Source: Pararheinheimera marina (GTDB lineage Bacteria > Pseudomonadota > Gammaproteobacteria > Enterobacterales > Alteromonadaceae). Taken from it: a stretch of 64,000 nt of DNA. Where the stretch lies: positions 37,058-101,057 of the forward strand of contig NZ_JBHSGB010000015.1 in assembly GCF_042654345.1 (NCBI RefSeq), written 5' to 3'. Of the stretch, positions 9,353 through 17,999 are shown one piece after another. The stretch's first letter is position 1. Each line of letters begins with the position of its first letter. The position numbers were made by a program, and so were the translations under genes. Under the pieces are notes generated by a model. That model worked only from the letters and a program-made list of their open reading frames with translations. It did not search any database and was not told the origin of the DNA.

Positions 9353-9752
9353 TAGGGGAATGGCTCATCTAAATGAGCCGTGCGCTATAGGGGACAACAA
9401 TGAGGTGGAACTTCGTAACGCTCACTTGATTTTCAGTGTAGCCAACGAATATTAAATTTTCCTGTCAGGGCCAAAAGCGCCATTTCGTTGTTTTCATTGC
9501 AATAGCACTCTTTATGCATAATTTATCCCTGTGTTACCCCCAGCTTATCCACACCCAAGCGCAGAGCCTGCCTGAGTTGTACGGAGTTTTTCTGCTTCAG
9601 TGACAACAGTTTGATAGACGTATCAGTTTTAACGAATCTATTGTTTTAGATAAAAATAATCTAATAAAAACTGTAAAACCTTAACTCATCCCATTCTTTC
9701 TTCACTAAAACACCTTGTTCTGTACTGCAAACTGGACAATGTATAAATTGAT

Positions 9753-9766
9753 TTATGTCGACATAA
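9753..9766. promoter_or_regulatory. GntR-type operator 1 (prp)
   Basis: Perfect 14-bp palindrome TTATGTCGACATAA, 77 bp before the gntR start. The GTCGAC core with flanking A/T arms resembles operators of FCD-type GntR regulators. The assignment to the adjacent regulator is inference. Confidence 0.6.
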
Positions 9767-9825
9767 CGATCTAAATCAGGCTTGACTAAGCCATTTAATT
9801 GGCGAAAAATGCATTCAATATAAAT

Positions 9826-9839
9826 ATTATGTCGACAAT
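9826..9839. promoter_or_regulatory. GntR-type operator 2 (prp), next to the gntR start codon
   Basis: ATTATGTCGACAAT shares TTATGTCGACA with operator 1. The two centres are 74 bp apart, close to seven helical turns, and this copy ends 3 bp before the gntR ATG where a ribosome-binding site should be. Bound repressor would block initiation directly. Confidence 0.6.
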
Positions 9840-9842
9840 CTG

Positions 9843-10529
9843 ATGTTAAACCCTTATCTGAAAGATGCCGTGACTGCCGCCGACCGGGTGCTGCTGGAGA
9901 TCCAGCGGGCCATTGTCGAAGGTGAAATTCCGGCTGGCGCCAAAATCAGTGAACCTGAACTGGCGAAACGCTTTGATTTAAGCCGGGCGCCGCTGCGTGA
10001 GGCCCTGGCCCGCTTAGAGCGCTGTCATTTAATCGAGCGCACGCCTAACGCTGGTGCCCGGGTGGTCAAGCTATCTGTCGACGGATTGCGCTCCTTGTAC
10101 CAACTGCGTGAAGAGCTGGAAGGGCTGGCTTGTCGTCTGGCGGCTGAGCATATGACAGAACTGGAAATTCAGCAGGTACGTGAGCTGCTGGATCAGCATT
10201 TGTCGACACAACGGGTGCGTGAAGGCGAAAGCTATTATCAGGAAGCTGGTGATGTCGACTTTCATTACCGTGTCATCCTCGGCAGTAAAAATTCCTACCT
10301 GATCAATATTCTGTGTGACGAGCTGTATTACCTGGTGCGGATGTACCGGGTGCAGATGGGGATGAACGGGCCGCGGGTATCGCGGGCTTTTGACGAACAC
10401 AAGGCTATTCTCAATGCCATTGCCTGCCGTGACGGCGAGCTGGCGGACTTACTGATGCGGCGCCATATCGCGGCGTCAAGACGAAATATAGAACATCACT
10501 TACTTCAACGGGGAAACACAAATGGCTAA
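9843..10529 (+). CDS. GntR/FCD-family regulator of the propionate operon
   Basis: Transcription regulator (228 aa): N-terminal winged helix (ELAKRFDLSRAPLREALARLE, about residues 37-60), then an all-helical FCD ligand-binding domain. It is the first gene of the prp cluster and overlaps prpB by 8 bp, so it is co-transcribed with its likely targets. In this group the regulator, often called PrpR by analogy, probably responds to 2-methylcitrate or a related acid. It is not the sigma-54-type PrpR of enterics. No convincing Shine-Dalgarno is seen; an operator occupies that space. Confidence 0.88.
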   Translation: MLNPYLKDAVTAADRVLLEIQRAIVEGEIPAGAKISEPELAKRFDLSRAPLREALARLERCHLIERTPNAGARVVKLSVDGLRSLYQLREELEGLACRLAAEHMTELEIQQVRELLDQHLSTQRVREGESYYQEAGDVDFHYRVILGSKNSYLINILCDELYYLVRMYRVQMGMNGPRVSRAFDEHKAILNAIACRDGELADLLMRRHIAASRRNIEHHLLQRGNTNG

Positions 10530-11412
10530 TTTAACCAGCCCAGGCGCCAAGCTGCGCCAGGCGATAGCGCAGCATGCGCCACTGCAACTGGTCGGCACTA
10601 TTAACGCTTACACTGCCATGATGGCCGAACGTGTTGGCCACAAAGCCTTGTATTTGTCAGGTGCTGGCGTGGCGAACGCTTCCTTCGGTTTACCGGATTT
10701 AGGCATGACCTCGTTAAATGACGTCTGTGAAGACATTCGCCGCATTACTGGGGCCACCGACTTGCCGTTATTGGTCGACGCCGACACCGGCTGGGGCGGG
10801 GCTTTTAACATTGCCCGTACTGTCAAAGAAATGACCCGTGCTGGTGCCGCTGGTTTTCATATTGAAGATCAGGTAATGCAAAAACGCTGCGGCCACAGAC
10901 CGAACAAAGAAATTGTGTCGCAGGACGAAATGGTGGACCGCGTCAAAGCAGCGGTGGACGCCCGTACCGACGAGCAGTTTTTTATTATGGCGCGCACCGA
11001 TGCGCTGCAACAGCAAGGTTTAGAGGCCGCCATTGAACGTGCTCAAGCCTGTGTGACAGCTGGTGCTGACGCCATTTTCGCCGAAGCTGTGCATACGCTG
11101 GAACAGTACCAGGCCTTTACCAAAGCCCTGTCGGTACCTGTGCTGGCCAATATCACCGAATTTGGCCAGACCCCTTTGTACAACAAAGATGAGCTGGCCG
11201 CAGTGGGTGTGAAGATGGTGCTGTACCCGCTGTCCGCCTTCCGTGCCATGAACAAAGCCGCCCTGAATGTGTACGAGTCAATTCTGGCCAATGGCGACCA
11301 AAAAGCTGTGGTCGACAGCATGCAAACCCGCGTTGAGCTTTACGATTTCCTCAATTACCACAGCTATGAGCAGAAGCTGGATTCATTGTTCGCTCAGGGC
11401 AAAAACAAATAA
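10522..11412 (+). CDS. prpB: 2-Methylisocitrate lyase
   Basis: Cleaves 2-methylisocitrate to pyruvate and succinate, the last step of the methylcitrate cycle (296 aa). The isocitrate-lyase-superfamily loop KRCGHRPNKE with its catalytic cysteine, VDADTGWG and the metal-binding ED in HIEDQV are intact. AACGGGGAAAC supplies a ribosome-binding site inside the end of gntR. Confidence 0.96.
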   Translation: MANLTSPGAKLRQAIAQHAPLQLVGTINAYTAMMAERVGHKALYLSGAGVANASFGLPDLGMTSLNDVCEDIRRITGATDLPLLVDADTGWGGAFNIARTVKEMTRAGAAGFHIEDQVMQKRCGHRPNKEIVSQDEMVDRVKAAVDARTDEQFFIMARTDALQQQGLEAAIERAQACVTAGADAIFAEAVHTLEQYQAFTKALSVPVLANITEFGQTPLYNKDELAAVGVKMVLYPLSAFRAMNKAALNVYESILANGDQKAVVDSMQTRVELYDFLNYHSYEQKLDSLFAQGKNK

Positions 11413-11449
11413 TAAAACCAATTTCAAATCAACTGGATGGAGAAGACAA

Positions 11450-12580
11450 ATGGCAGCAGCAAAAGAATTAACAGGCGCAGGCCTGCGGGGCCAAATCGCG
11501 GGTAAAACCGCGTTATCCACAGTAGGCAAAACGGGTTCAGGCCTGACGTATCGTGGTTACGATGTGAAAGACTTAGCGGCTAATTGCAGTTTTGAAGAAG
11601 TGGCACACCTGATTTTAAAAGGTGAATTACCAACCGATGCAGAATTAACGGCCTATAAAGCGCGCTTAAAAGCGATGCGCAGCTTACCGACTGCATTAAA
11701 AGAAGTGCTGGAGCGTATTCCTGCGACCGCGCACCCGATGGACGTGATGCGCACTGGCTGCTCTATGTTGGGCAACCTGGAAACTGAGCAGAGTTTTGCC
11801 CAGCAGCAAGATGCCACAGACCGCTTGCTGGCGATTTTCCCAGGCCTGATTAACTACTGGTACAACTACAGCCACCATGGCAAACGCATTGAGGTGGAAA
11901 CTGCAGCAGATTCTATTGCCGAGCAGTTTCTCTGGACCTTACACGACAAAAAACCAGAAGCGCTGCATGTAGAAGTGATGCAAGCCTCGTTAATTCTGTA
12001 CGCAGAGCATGAATTTAACGCTTCCACCTTTACCGCCCGGGTCTGCGCATCGACGTTGTCGGATATGCATTCCTGCATCACAGGTGCCATTGGCTCGTTG
12101 CGTGGTCCACTGCACGGTGGTGCCAACGAAGCGGCGATGGAGCTGATTGAAAAGATGGACAACCCGGACCATGCCGAAGCGACCTTATTGGGCATGCTGG
12201 AGCGCAAAGAAAAAATTATGGGTTTTGGTCATGCCATCTATTCAGAATCAGACCCACGTAACGCCGTGATTAAAGCCTGGTCAGAAAAACTGGCGCAGGC
12301 CAATGGCGATACCAATTTGTATGACATCTCGGTGCGCTGTGAAGCTGTGATGTGGCGTGAGAAAAAGCTGTTCTGTAACGCCGATTTCTTCCACGCATCG
12401 GCGTACAACTACATGGGGATCCCAACGAAGTTGTTTACACCAATTTTTGTCTGTTCACGTTTAACCGGCTGGGCCGCCCATGTGATGGAGCAGCGTGCCG
12501 ACAACCGCATTATCCGGCCAAGTGCAGATTATGTTGGGGTAGAACCAAGAACAGTCAAACCTCTGGCTGAACGTGGCTGA
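11450..12580 (+). CDS. prpC: 2-Methylcitrate synthase
   Basis: Condenses propionyl-CoA with oxaloacetate (376 aa). Citrate-synthase-fold residues are seen in HEFNASTFTARV, GPLHGGANEA and MGFGHAIY. An open frame extends upstream to 11267 across the end of prpB, but GGATGGAG followed by ATG at 11450 (MAAAKELTGAGLRGQ) is the true start. It is shorter than the gltA product in this window, as is usual for PrpC. Confidence 0.95.
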   Translation: MAAAKELTGAGLRGQIAGKTALSTVGKTGSGLTYRGYDVKDLAANCSFEEVAHLILKGELPTDAELTAYKARLKAMRSLPTALKEVLERIPATAHPMDVMRTGCSMLGNLETEQSFAQQQDATDRLLAIFPGLINYWYNYSHHGKRIEVETAADSIAEQFLWTLHDKKPEALHVEVMQASLILYAEHEFNASTFTARVCASTLSDMHSCITGAIGSLRGPLHGGANEAAMELIEKMDNPDHAEATLLGMLERKEKIMGFGHAIYSESDPRNAVIKAWSEKLAQANGDTNLYDISVRCEAVMWREKKLFCNADFFHASAYNYMGIPTKLFTPIFVCSRLTGWAAHVMEQRADNRIIRPSADYVGVEPRTVKPLAERG

Positions 12581-12610
12581 GTGGCTGCACCCTAAAGACT
12601 ATTAAAGCAG

Positions 12611-12633
12611 CAGCGGCCCCGGCCGCTGTTTTT
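12611..12633 (+). terminator. Intra-operon hairpin with T-run between prpC and acnD
   Basis: CAGCGGC / GCCGCTG stem with a 4-nt loop, directly followed by TTTTT and then the acnD start. It has the form of an intrinsic terminator inside the operon and probably lowers acnD-prpF expression relative to prpBC. Confidence 0.65.
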
Positions 12634-12644
12634 GGATGGACAAG

Positions 12645-15230
12645 ATGAACACTAATTTTCGTAAAACTCTGGCCGACACTGGCCTGGAGTATTTTGATGC
12701 CGCCCAAGCGGTGAACCAACTCAAAGCCGGTGCTTGGGCGACTTTACCGTACACCTCACGCGTACATGCGGAAAACCTGGTGCGCCGCGCCGACCCAGCC
12801 CAGCTGAATGATTACTTATGGCAGCTGATTGACCGCAAGCAAGAGCTGGATTTTCCCTGGTTTCCGGCTCGGGTGGTTTGCCACGATATTTTAGGCCAGA
12901 CCGCTTTGGTGGATTTAGCTGGTTTACGTGACGCCATTGCCAGCAAAGGTGGCGACCCGGCGTTGGTGAACCCAGTGGTGCCGACTCAGCTGATTGTTGA
13001 CCACTCGTTAGCTGTAGAGCACGCCGGTTTTGAAAAAGATGCCTTTGAGAAAAACCGCGCCATTGAAGACAGACGCAACGATGACCGCTTTCACTTTATT
13101 AACTGGACCAAAACCGCGTTTAAAAACGTCGATGTGATCCCGCCGGGCAACGGCATTATGCACCAGATCAACCTCGAGCGGATGTCACCTGTGATCCATG
13201 CCATCGACGGAGTCGCTTATCCGGACACCCTGGTCGGCACCGACAGCCACACCCCGCATGTCGATGCACTGGGGGTCATTGCTATTGGTGTTGGTGGCCT
13301 GGAAGCAGAAAACGTCATGCTGGGCCGCGCCAGCTGGATGCGTCTGCCGGATATTATTGGTGTGGAGCTGACCGGTAAACTGCAGCCGGGCATTATGGCC
13401 ACCGATTTAGTGCTGGCGCTGACCGAATTTTTACGTAAAGAGAAAGTGGTGTCGGCTTATCTGGAGTTCTTCGGCTCTGGGGTCGCTCACTTATCTTTGG
13501 GCGATCGCGCTACCATCTCCAATATGACGCCAGAATACGGCGCCACCGCTGCGATGTTCTCGATTGACCAGCAAACACTGGACTACCTGACGCTGACCGG
13601 CCGCGACGCCAGGCAAGTGAAGCTGGTGGAAACCTACGCCAAAACGCTGGGGTTATGGGCGGACGATTTAGCCACTGCAGAGTACGAGCGGGTACTGAAG
13701 TTTGACCTGTCGACTGTGGTACGTAATATGGCGGGCCCGTCGAACCCGCACAAACGCGTGGCGACAGCTGACTTGAATAAAGCTGGTATTGCCACTGGTT
13801 TTACCGCACCTGCAGATGGTCAGATGCCGGATGGCGCTGTAATTATTGCTGCCATTACCAGCTGCACCAACACCAGTAACCCGCGCAATGTGATTGCGGC
13901 TGGCTTATTGGCACGAAACGCCAACAAGCTGGGTTTAAACCGCAAGCCATGGGTGAAAACCTCGTTAGCCCCTGGCTCCAAAGCCGTTCAATTGTATCTG
14001 GAAGAAGCGGCACTGCTGAGCGAACTGGAGCAACTTGGTTTTGGTATTGTGGCTTTTGCCTGTACCACCTGTAATGGCATGAGCGGTGCGCTCGACCCAG
14101 TTATTCAGCAGGAAATTATCGACCGTGATTTGTATGCTACGGCTGTTCTGTCGGGTAACCGTAACTTTGACGGCCGTATTCACCCTTATGCCAAGCAGGC
14201 GTTTTTAGCGTCCCCTGCGTTGGTGGTGGCTTATGCCATTGCCGGCACAGTACGTTTTGATATCGAAAAAGACGTGCTGGGTTACCACAATGGTGCGCCG
14301 GTCACGTTAAAAGATATCTGGCCAACGGACGCTGAAATTGACGCCGTGGTGGCGCAAAGTGTGAAACCTGAACAGTTCCGCAAAGTGTACGAGCCGATGT
14401 TCAGCCTGAATGTGGATTACGGCACCAATGTCGACCCACTGTACGACTGGCGGCCACAAAGTACCTATATTCGCCGCCCTCCTTATTGGGAAGGTGCATT
14501 GGCGGGTGAGCGCAGTTTAAGCGGTCTGCGGCCATTGGCGGTGCTGGGTGACAACATTACTACCGACCACTTATCGCCTTCCAACGCCATTTTGCTCGAC
14601 AGCGCGGCGGGTGAATACCTGGCGAAAATGGGTTTACCAGAAGAAGACTTTAACTCTTACGCCACGCATCGCGGTGACCACTTAACAGCGCAGCGCGCAA
14701 CCTTCGCTAACCCGAAGCTGCTGAACGAAATGGTGGTGGTCGACGGCAAAGTACAACAGGGCTCGTTAGCCCGGGTAGAGCCGGAAGGCAAAGTCACGCG
14801 GATGTGGGAAGCCATTGAAACCTACATGGAACGCAAACAGCCGCTAATCATCATTGCTGGTGCCGACTATGGCCAGGGCTCTAGCCGCGACTGGGCCGCC
14901 AAAGGTGTGCGCCTGGCCGGCGTGGAAGTGATTGTGGCTGAAGGTTTTGAGCGTATTCACCGCACTAACCTGATTGGTATGGGGGTGATGCCGCTGGAGT
15001 TTAAAGCTGGCGTCAACCGTCTGACTCTCGGCATTGATGGCACTGAAACCTTTGATGTCAAAGGCGAGCCACTGCCACGCTGCACCCTGACACTGGTGAT
15101 CAACCGTGCCAATGGTGAACAGCTTGAAGTGCCGGTGACCTGCCGTTTAGACACGGCCGAAGAAGTGTCGATTTACGCCGCCGGTGGTGTGTTACAGCGT
15201 TTTGCCAAAGACTTTTTAGGCGAAGCCTGA
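12645..15230 (+). CDS. acnD: 2-Methylcitrate dehydratase, Fe/S-dependent (AcnD)
   Basis: Aconitase-family enzyme (861 aa from this start) that dehydrates 2-methylcitrate to 2-methylaconitate. Cysteines for the 4Fe-4S cluster are in SCTNTSNP and CTTCNGMSG; the swivel domain has GADYGQGSSRDWAAKG. I prefer ATG 12645 (MNTNFRKTLADT), which begins like known AcnD proteins; an in-frame ATG at 12636 adds three residues but sits against the hairpin. AcnD with PrpF replaces the PrpD route of enterics. Confidence 0.95.
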   Translation: MNTNFRKTLADTGLEYFDAAQAVNQLKAGAWATLPYTSRVHAENLVRRADPAQLNDYLWQLIDRKQELDFPWFPARVVCHDILGQTALVDLAGLRDAIASKGGDPALVNPVVPTQLIVDHSLAVEHAGFEKDAFEKNRAIEDRRNDDRFHFINWTKTAFKNVDVIPPGNGIMHQINLERMSPVIHAIDGVAYPDTLVGTDSHTPHVDALGVIAIGVGGLEAENVMLGRASWMRLPDIIGVELTGKLQPGIMATDLVLALTEFLRKEKVVSAYLEFFGSGVAHLSLGDRATISNMTPEYGATAAMFSIDQQTLDYLTLTGRDARQVKLVETYAKTLGLWADDLATAEYERVLKFDLSTVVRNMAGPSNPHKRVATADLNKAGIATGFTAPADGQMPDGAVIIAAITSCTNTSNPRNVIAAGLLARNANKLGLNRKPWVKTSLAPGSKAVQLYLEEAALLSELEQLGFGIVAFACTTCNGMSGALDPVIQQEIIDRDLYATAVLSGNRNFDGRIHPYAKQAFLASPALVVAYAIAGTVRFDIEKDVLGYHNGAPVTLKDIWPTDAEIDAVVAQSVKPEQFRKVYEPMFSLNVDYGTNVDPLYDWRPQSTYIRRPPYWEGALAGERSLSGLRPLAVLGDNITTDHLSPSNAILLDSAAGEYLAKMGLPEEDFNSYATHRGDHLTAQRATFANPKLLNEMVVVDGKVQQGSLARVEPEGKVTRMWEAIETYMERKQPLIIIAGADYGQGSSRDWAAKGVRLAGVEVIVAEGFERIHRTNLIGMGVMPLEFKAGVNRLTLGIDGTETFDVKGEPLPRCTLTLVINRANGEQLEVPVTCRLDTAEEVSIYAAGGVLQRFAKDFLGEA

Positions 15231-15421
15231 CAGGGAAATGAAGGGGGCAGGCTTGATCTTGCCCCGTTGTATTGATGGTAGGGGCGCTGCTTGCTGCGCC
15301 CGCGTCTGCATCATGAATTCGCGGCGAAAAAATGTGATTTTTTCTTGCTCGCAGGCATTTTCATGCCTGGCGTTAGTTTGAACTAACGCAGAGGTTCCGC
15401 TTTGTTCTTTTGGGAGGTTCT
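15231..15421. other. Hairpin-rich spacer between acnD and prpF
   Basis: The 191-bp spacer has two back-to-back perfect hairpins: CAGGCAT-TTTC-ATGCCTG at 15352-15369 and GCGTTAG-TTTGAA-CTAACGC at 15370-15389. No T-run follows either, so they look more like RNA processing or stability elements than terminators. Confidence 0.5.
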
Positions 15422-16609
15422 ATGTTTAAACCACAACTTAAAATCCCTGCCACCTATATGCGTGGCGGAACCTCGAAAGGGGTGTTTTTTCGGCTGCAGG
15501 ATTTACCTGAAGCGGCACAGCAGCCCGGTCAGGCGCGTGACCAGTTGTTATTGCGGGTGATTGGTAGCCCTGACCCTTACGCCAAACAAATTGACGGTAT
15601 GGGCGGCGCCACCTCCAGCACCAGCAAAACGGTGATTGTCAGCAAAAGCACTCAGCCCGGCCATCAGGTGGATTATCTGTTTGGTCAGGTCTCTATTGAT
15701 AAAGCCTTTGTTGATTGGTCCGGCAACTGTGGCAATTTGTCGGCCGCCGTTGGCTCCTTTGCCATTCAGTCTGGTCTGATTGATGTCACCACTTTGCCCG
15801 CCAATGGGTTGGCGACTGTGCATATTTGGCAGGTTAATATTCAAAAGACCATAGTGGCTCATATTCCAATGCGGGATGGTCAGGTGCAGGAAATGGGCGA
15901 TTTTGAGCTGGATGGCGTCACCTTCCCGGCCGCTGAAGTCCAGCTGGAGTTTGTCGACCCGGCAGACGATGACTGCGAAGGCGGCGGTTCCATGTTTCCA
16001 ACCGGGAATCTGGTCGATATGCTAGCCGTGCCGGACCTTGGCACTTTCCCGGCAACCTTTATTAACGCTGGTATTCCGACCATTTTCGTGAATGCGGCGG
16101 ATATTGGCTACACAGGCACTGAACTGCAGGATGACATCAATAGTGATGCGGCCGCGTTAGCGCGCTTTGAAAAAATCCGTGCTTATGGCGCTTTGCAAAT
16201 GGGCCTGATCAACGACCTGAGCGAAGCGCAAAGCCGCCAGCACACACCAAAAATTGCTTTTGTGGCCCCAGCGCAAAGTTACACGGCTTCCAGTGGCAAA
16301 GCGGTCGACAGCGCCGACGTGGATTTACTGGTGCGGGCTTTGTCTATGGGTAAACTGCACCACGCCATGATGGGTACCTGTGCAGTGGCTATTGGTACCG
16401 CAGCGGCTATTCCCGGTACGCTGGTTAATCTGGCGGCCGGTGGCGGTGCGCGTACTGCAGTGCGCTTTGGCCATCCATCCGGCACCTTACGCGTCGGCGC
16501 GCAAGCACAGTTGCACGACGGCAGCTGGACTGTGACCAAAGCCATCATGAGCCGCAGTGCCAGAGTGTTGATGGAAGGATGGGTGAGGGTGCCAGCCGAA
16601 ACCTGCTGA
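15422..16609 (+). CDS. prpF: 2-Methylaconitate cis-trans isomerase
   Basis: Diaminopimelate-epimerase-fold enzyme (395 aa) that isomerises 2-methylaconitate so that aconitase can rehydrate it; AcnD needs PrpF. Family landmarks are YMRGGTSKGVFF at the N-terminus and WSGNCGNLSAAVG, the latter holding a conserved Cys. The frame stays open to 15410 upstream, but TGGGAGG followed by ATG 15422 is the clear start. Last gene of the prp operon. Confidence 0.95.
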   Translation: MFKPQLKIPATYMRGGTSKGVFFRLQDLPEAAQQPGQARDQLLLRVIGSPDPYAKQIDGMGGATSSTSKTVIVSKSTQPGHQVDYLFGQVSIDKAFVDWSGNCGNLSAAVGSFAIQSGLIDVTTLPANGLATVHIWQVNIQKTIVAHIPMRDGQVQEMGDFELDGVTFPAAEVQLEFVDPADDDCEGGGSMFPTGNLVDMLAVPDLGTFPATFINAGIPTIFVNAADIGYTGTELQDDINSDAAALARFEKIRAYGALQMGLINDLSEAQSRQHTPKIAFVAPAQSYTASSGKAVDSADVDLLVRALSMGKLHHAMMGTCAVAIGTAAAIPGTLVNLAAGGGARTAVRFGHPSGTLRVGAQAQLHDGSWTVTKAIMSRSARVLMEGWVRVPAETC

Positions 16610-16717
16610 GTCGGCTGGTATGGCACCAAAAGCTGTTTGATAAAATCGGTAGATTGCAAATCAACAGCTCTGCTTGTAGATTAGGATGCGTATCGGATTT
16701 ATCAGTTGGAGTGGAAT

Positions 16718-17098
16718 GTGAAAAAGTTGCTTGTTACGCTGTTTGCTTCTGTTGTGGCGACAGCTCCTGTCAGTGCGGAGACCCAGGATTACCAGTTATT
16801 GACGGTTGCCGGTTACCTGAATTTTTATTTGCTGAATATCAACGCTTGTCAGGACTATCACCCTGTCGTGCGTCAAGAGGCTTATCTGGCTGAAGCCCAG
16901 CTGTACCCATGGCTGGAAAAACTGGAACAAAAATTGGGTGACAACAAAGCAACTGTGGCTGCAGTGGTGCAAAGCCGGCGTGAAGCGCTGAATCAGCAAA
17001 TTGCTGAAGGTGAGTTTTCCGCTGATCATTGCCGTGCTGTAGTGAAGTTATTATCTGGCGACGGTCTGGATAAAACCCTGCTGCAAATTCTGAACTGA
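16718..17098 (+). CDS. Small exported protein of unknown function
   Basis: 126-aa protein with signal peptide MKKLLVTLFASVVATAPVSA and a mature helical domain with two cysteines (NACQDYH and DHCRAVV) that could form a disulfide. The GTG start at 16718 follows TTGGAGTGGA; an upstream in-frame TTG at 16706 would spoil the signal peptide. I do not recognise the family. It is a single gene with its own terminator. Confidence 0.75.
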   Translation: MKKLLVTLFASVVATAPVSAETQDYQLLTVAGYLNFYLLNINACQDYHPVVRQEAYLAEAQLYPWLEKLEQKLGDNKATVAAVVQSRREALNQQIAEGEFSADHCRAVVKLLSGDGLDKTLLQILN

Positions 17099-17109
17099 GT
17101 TCTTTTGAA

Positions 17110-17144
17110 GGCGGTATTGTTTTAACATGCCGCCCTGTTTTTCT
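17110..17144 (+). terminator. Terminator after the small exported protein
   Basis: GGCGG / CCGCC outer stem with an inner TGTT/AACA pairing, followed by CTGTTTTTCTTT. Confidence 0.65.
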
Positions 17145-17157
17145 TTCGGTAGTCGTC

Positions 17158-17658
17158 ATGGAACTGCGTGCGTTAACCCCCGCTGATTTAACCGCTTTAT
17201 TAGACTTACAAGGCCAATGTTATCCGGCTGCACTGAATGAAAGTGCTGCAGTGATGGGCAAGCGCCTTGAAGGCTTTGCGTCCACCTGCTGGGGGGCTTT
17301 TAGTGGTCAGCACATGCAGGCTTATTTGCTGACCTATCCATCCCTGCTTGGCAAGATCAGTGCGTTGGGAGCAGATTTCAGCAGTTGCGTTAAGCCCGAT
17401 GCCTTGTATCTGCATGATATGGCGGTGTCGTCTGCAAGCCGTGGTGCAGGTCTGGCGGCAAAGCTGTTGCTGCAGGCTGAGCTGTACGCCCGGCACCACC
17501 AATTGAGCTATTTGACGCTGGTTGCAGTGCAAGGGGCTGAAGGCTACTGGCAGAAACAGGGGTTTGTTGCTGCTGCGTCGCTGACCGCAACGCAGCAGCG
17601 GCAACTGGCCAGCTATTTACCTGAAACTGCGTTTTATATGCACAAGGCAATTCAATAG
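17158..17658 (+). CDS. GNAT-family N-acetyltransferase
   Basis: 166-aa acetyl-CoA-dependent acyltransferase. The fold is visible as LYLHDMAVSSASRGAGLAAKLL, where the RGAGLA loop is the pyrophosphate-binding motif A, followed by SYLTLVAVQGAEGYWQKQGF (motif B). The substrate cannot be told from sequence. Single gene, nothing informative next to it. Confidence 0.85.
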   Translation: MELRALTPADLTALLDLQGQCYPAALNESAAVMGKRLEGFASTCWGAFSGQHMQAYLLTYPSLLGKISALGADFSSCVKPDALYLHDMAVSSASRGAGLAAKLLLQAELYARHHQLSYLTLVAVQGAEGYWQKQGFVAAASLTATQQRQLASYLPETAFYMHKAIQ

Positions 17659-17999
17659 TTCCGGCCGTCCATCGTAAAAAACCGGCGGTTAAACGCCTGT
17701 GCAACAGAACGACTGCTCCTTTGTTCGCTCACCAACGCCAGATCAAATTTGTCTGCTGCTTGTTTGGTTTTGTTGTGTAAGGTTATGAAAGTATTTGCGT
17801 TTATTTGTATTAAAGACGCCAACCATTCAGACAAAACCAGCCGGCTGGCCGCTTTTCTATCGGCCGCAGCCAGAGTTTCTGGTTAACAAATGCAATAAAA
17901 CCATCATATTAGCGCTGTAACCTCGCCCGTCATCAAAAGCAGGGCCCCATCCGGTCTTGCGATAGAGCTCCAACGATGTCTGATGTGAAGGGAACCTTG
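17659..17999. promoter_or_regulatory. Intergenic region upstream of the TonB-dependent receptor
   Basis: 341 bp without a gene. It contains a small hairpin (GGCG-GTTAAA-CGCC, 17684-17697) after the acetyltransferase and probably the receptor promoter. No operator or convincing -35/-10 pair was found. Confidence 0.4.

Larger units (their letters stand above)
9380..9842. promoter_or_regulatory. Control region upstream of the prp operon
   Basis: AT-rich 463-bp gene-free stretch. Besides the two GTCGAC operators listed separately, it holds a perfect DnaA-type nonamer TTATCCACA at 9545-9553. I could not assign a -35/-10 pair with confidence. Confidence 0.5.

Noticed and set aside
10200..10211. 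TTGTCGACACAA inside gntR as a third operator
   Set aside because: Resembles the operator core but lies in coding sequence, and other GTCGAC hexamers occur nearby in the same gene, so chance is likely.
11267..11449. N-terminal extension of PrpC overlapping prpB
   Set aside because: The frame is open by chance over the prpB end; GGATGGAG before ATG 11450 marks the start.
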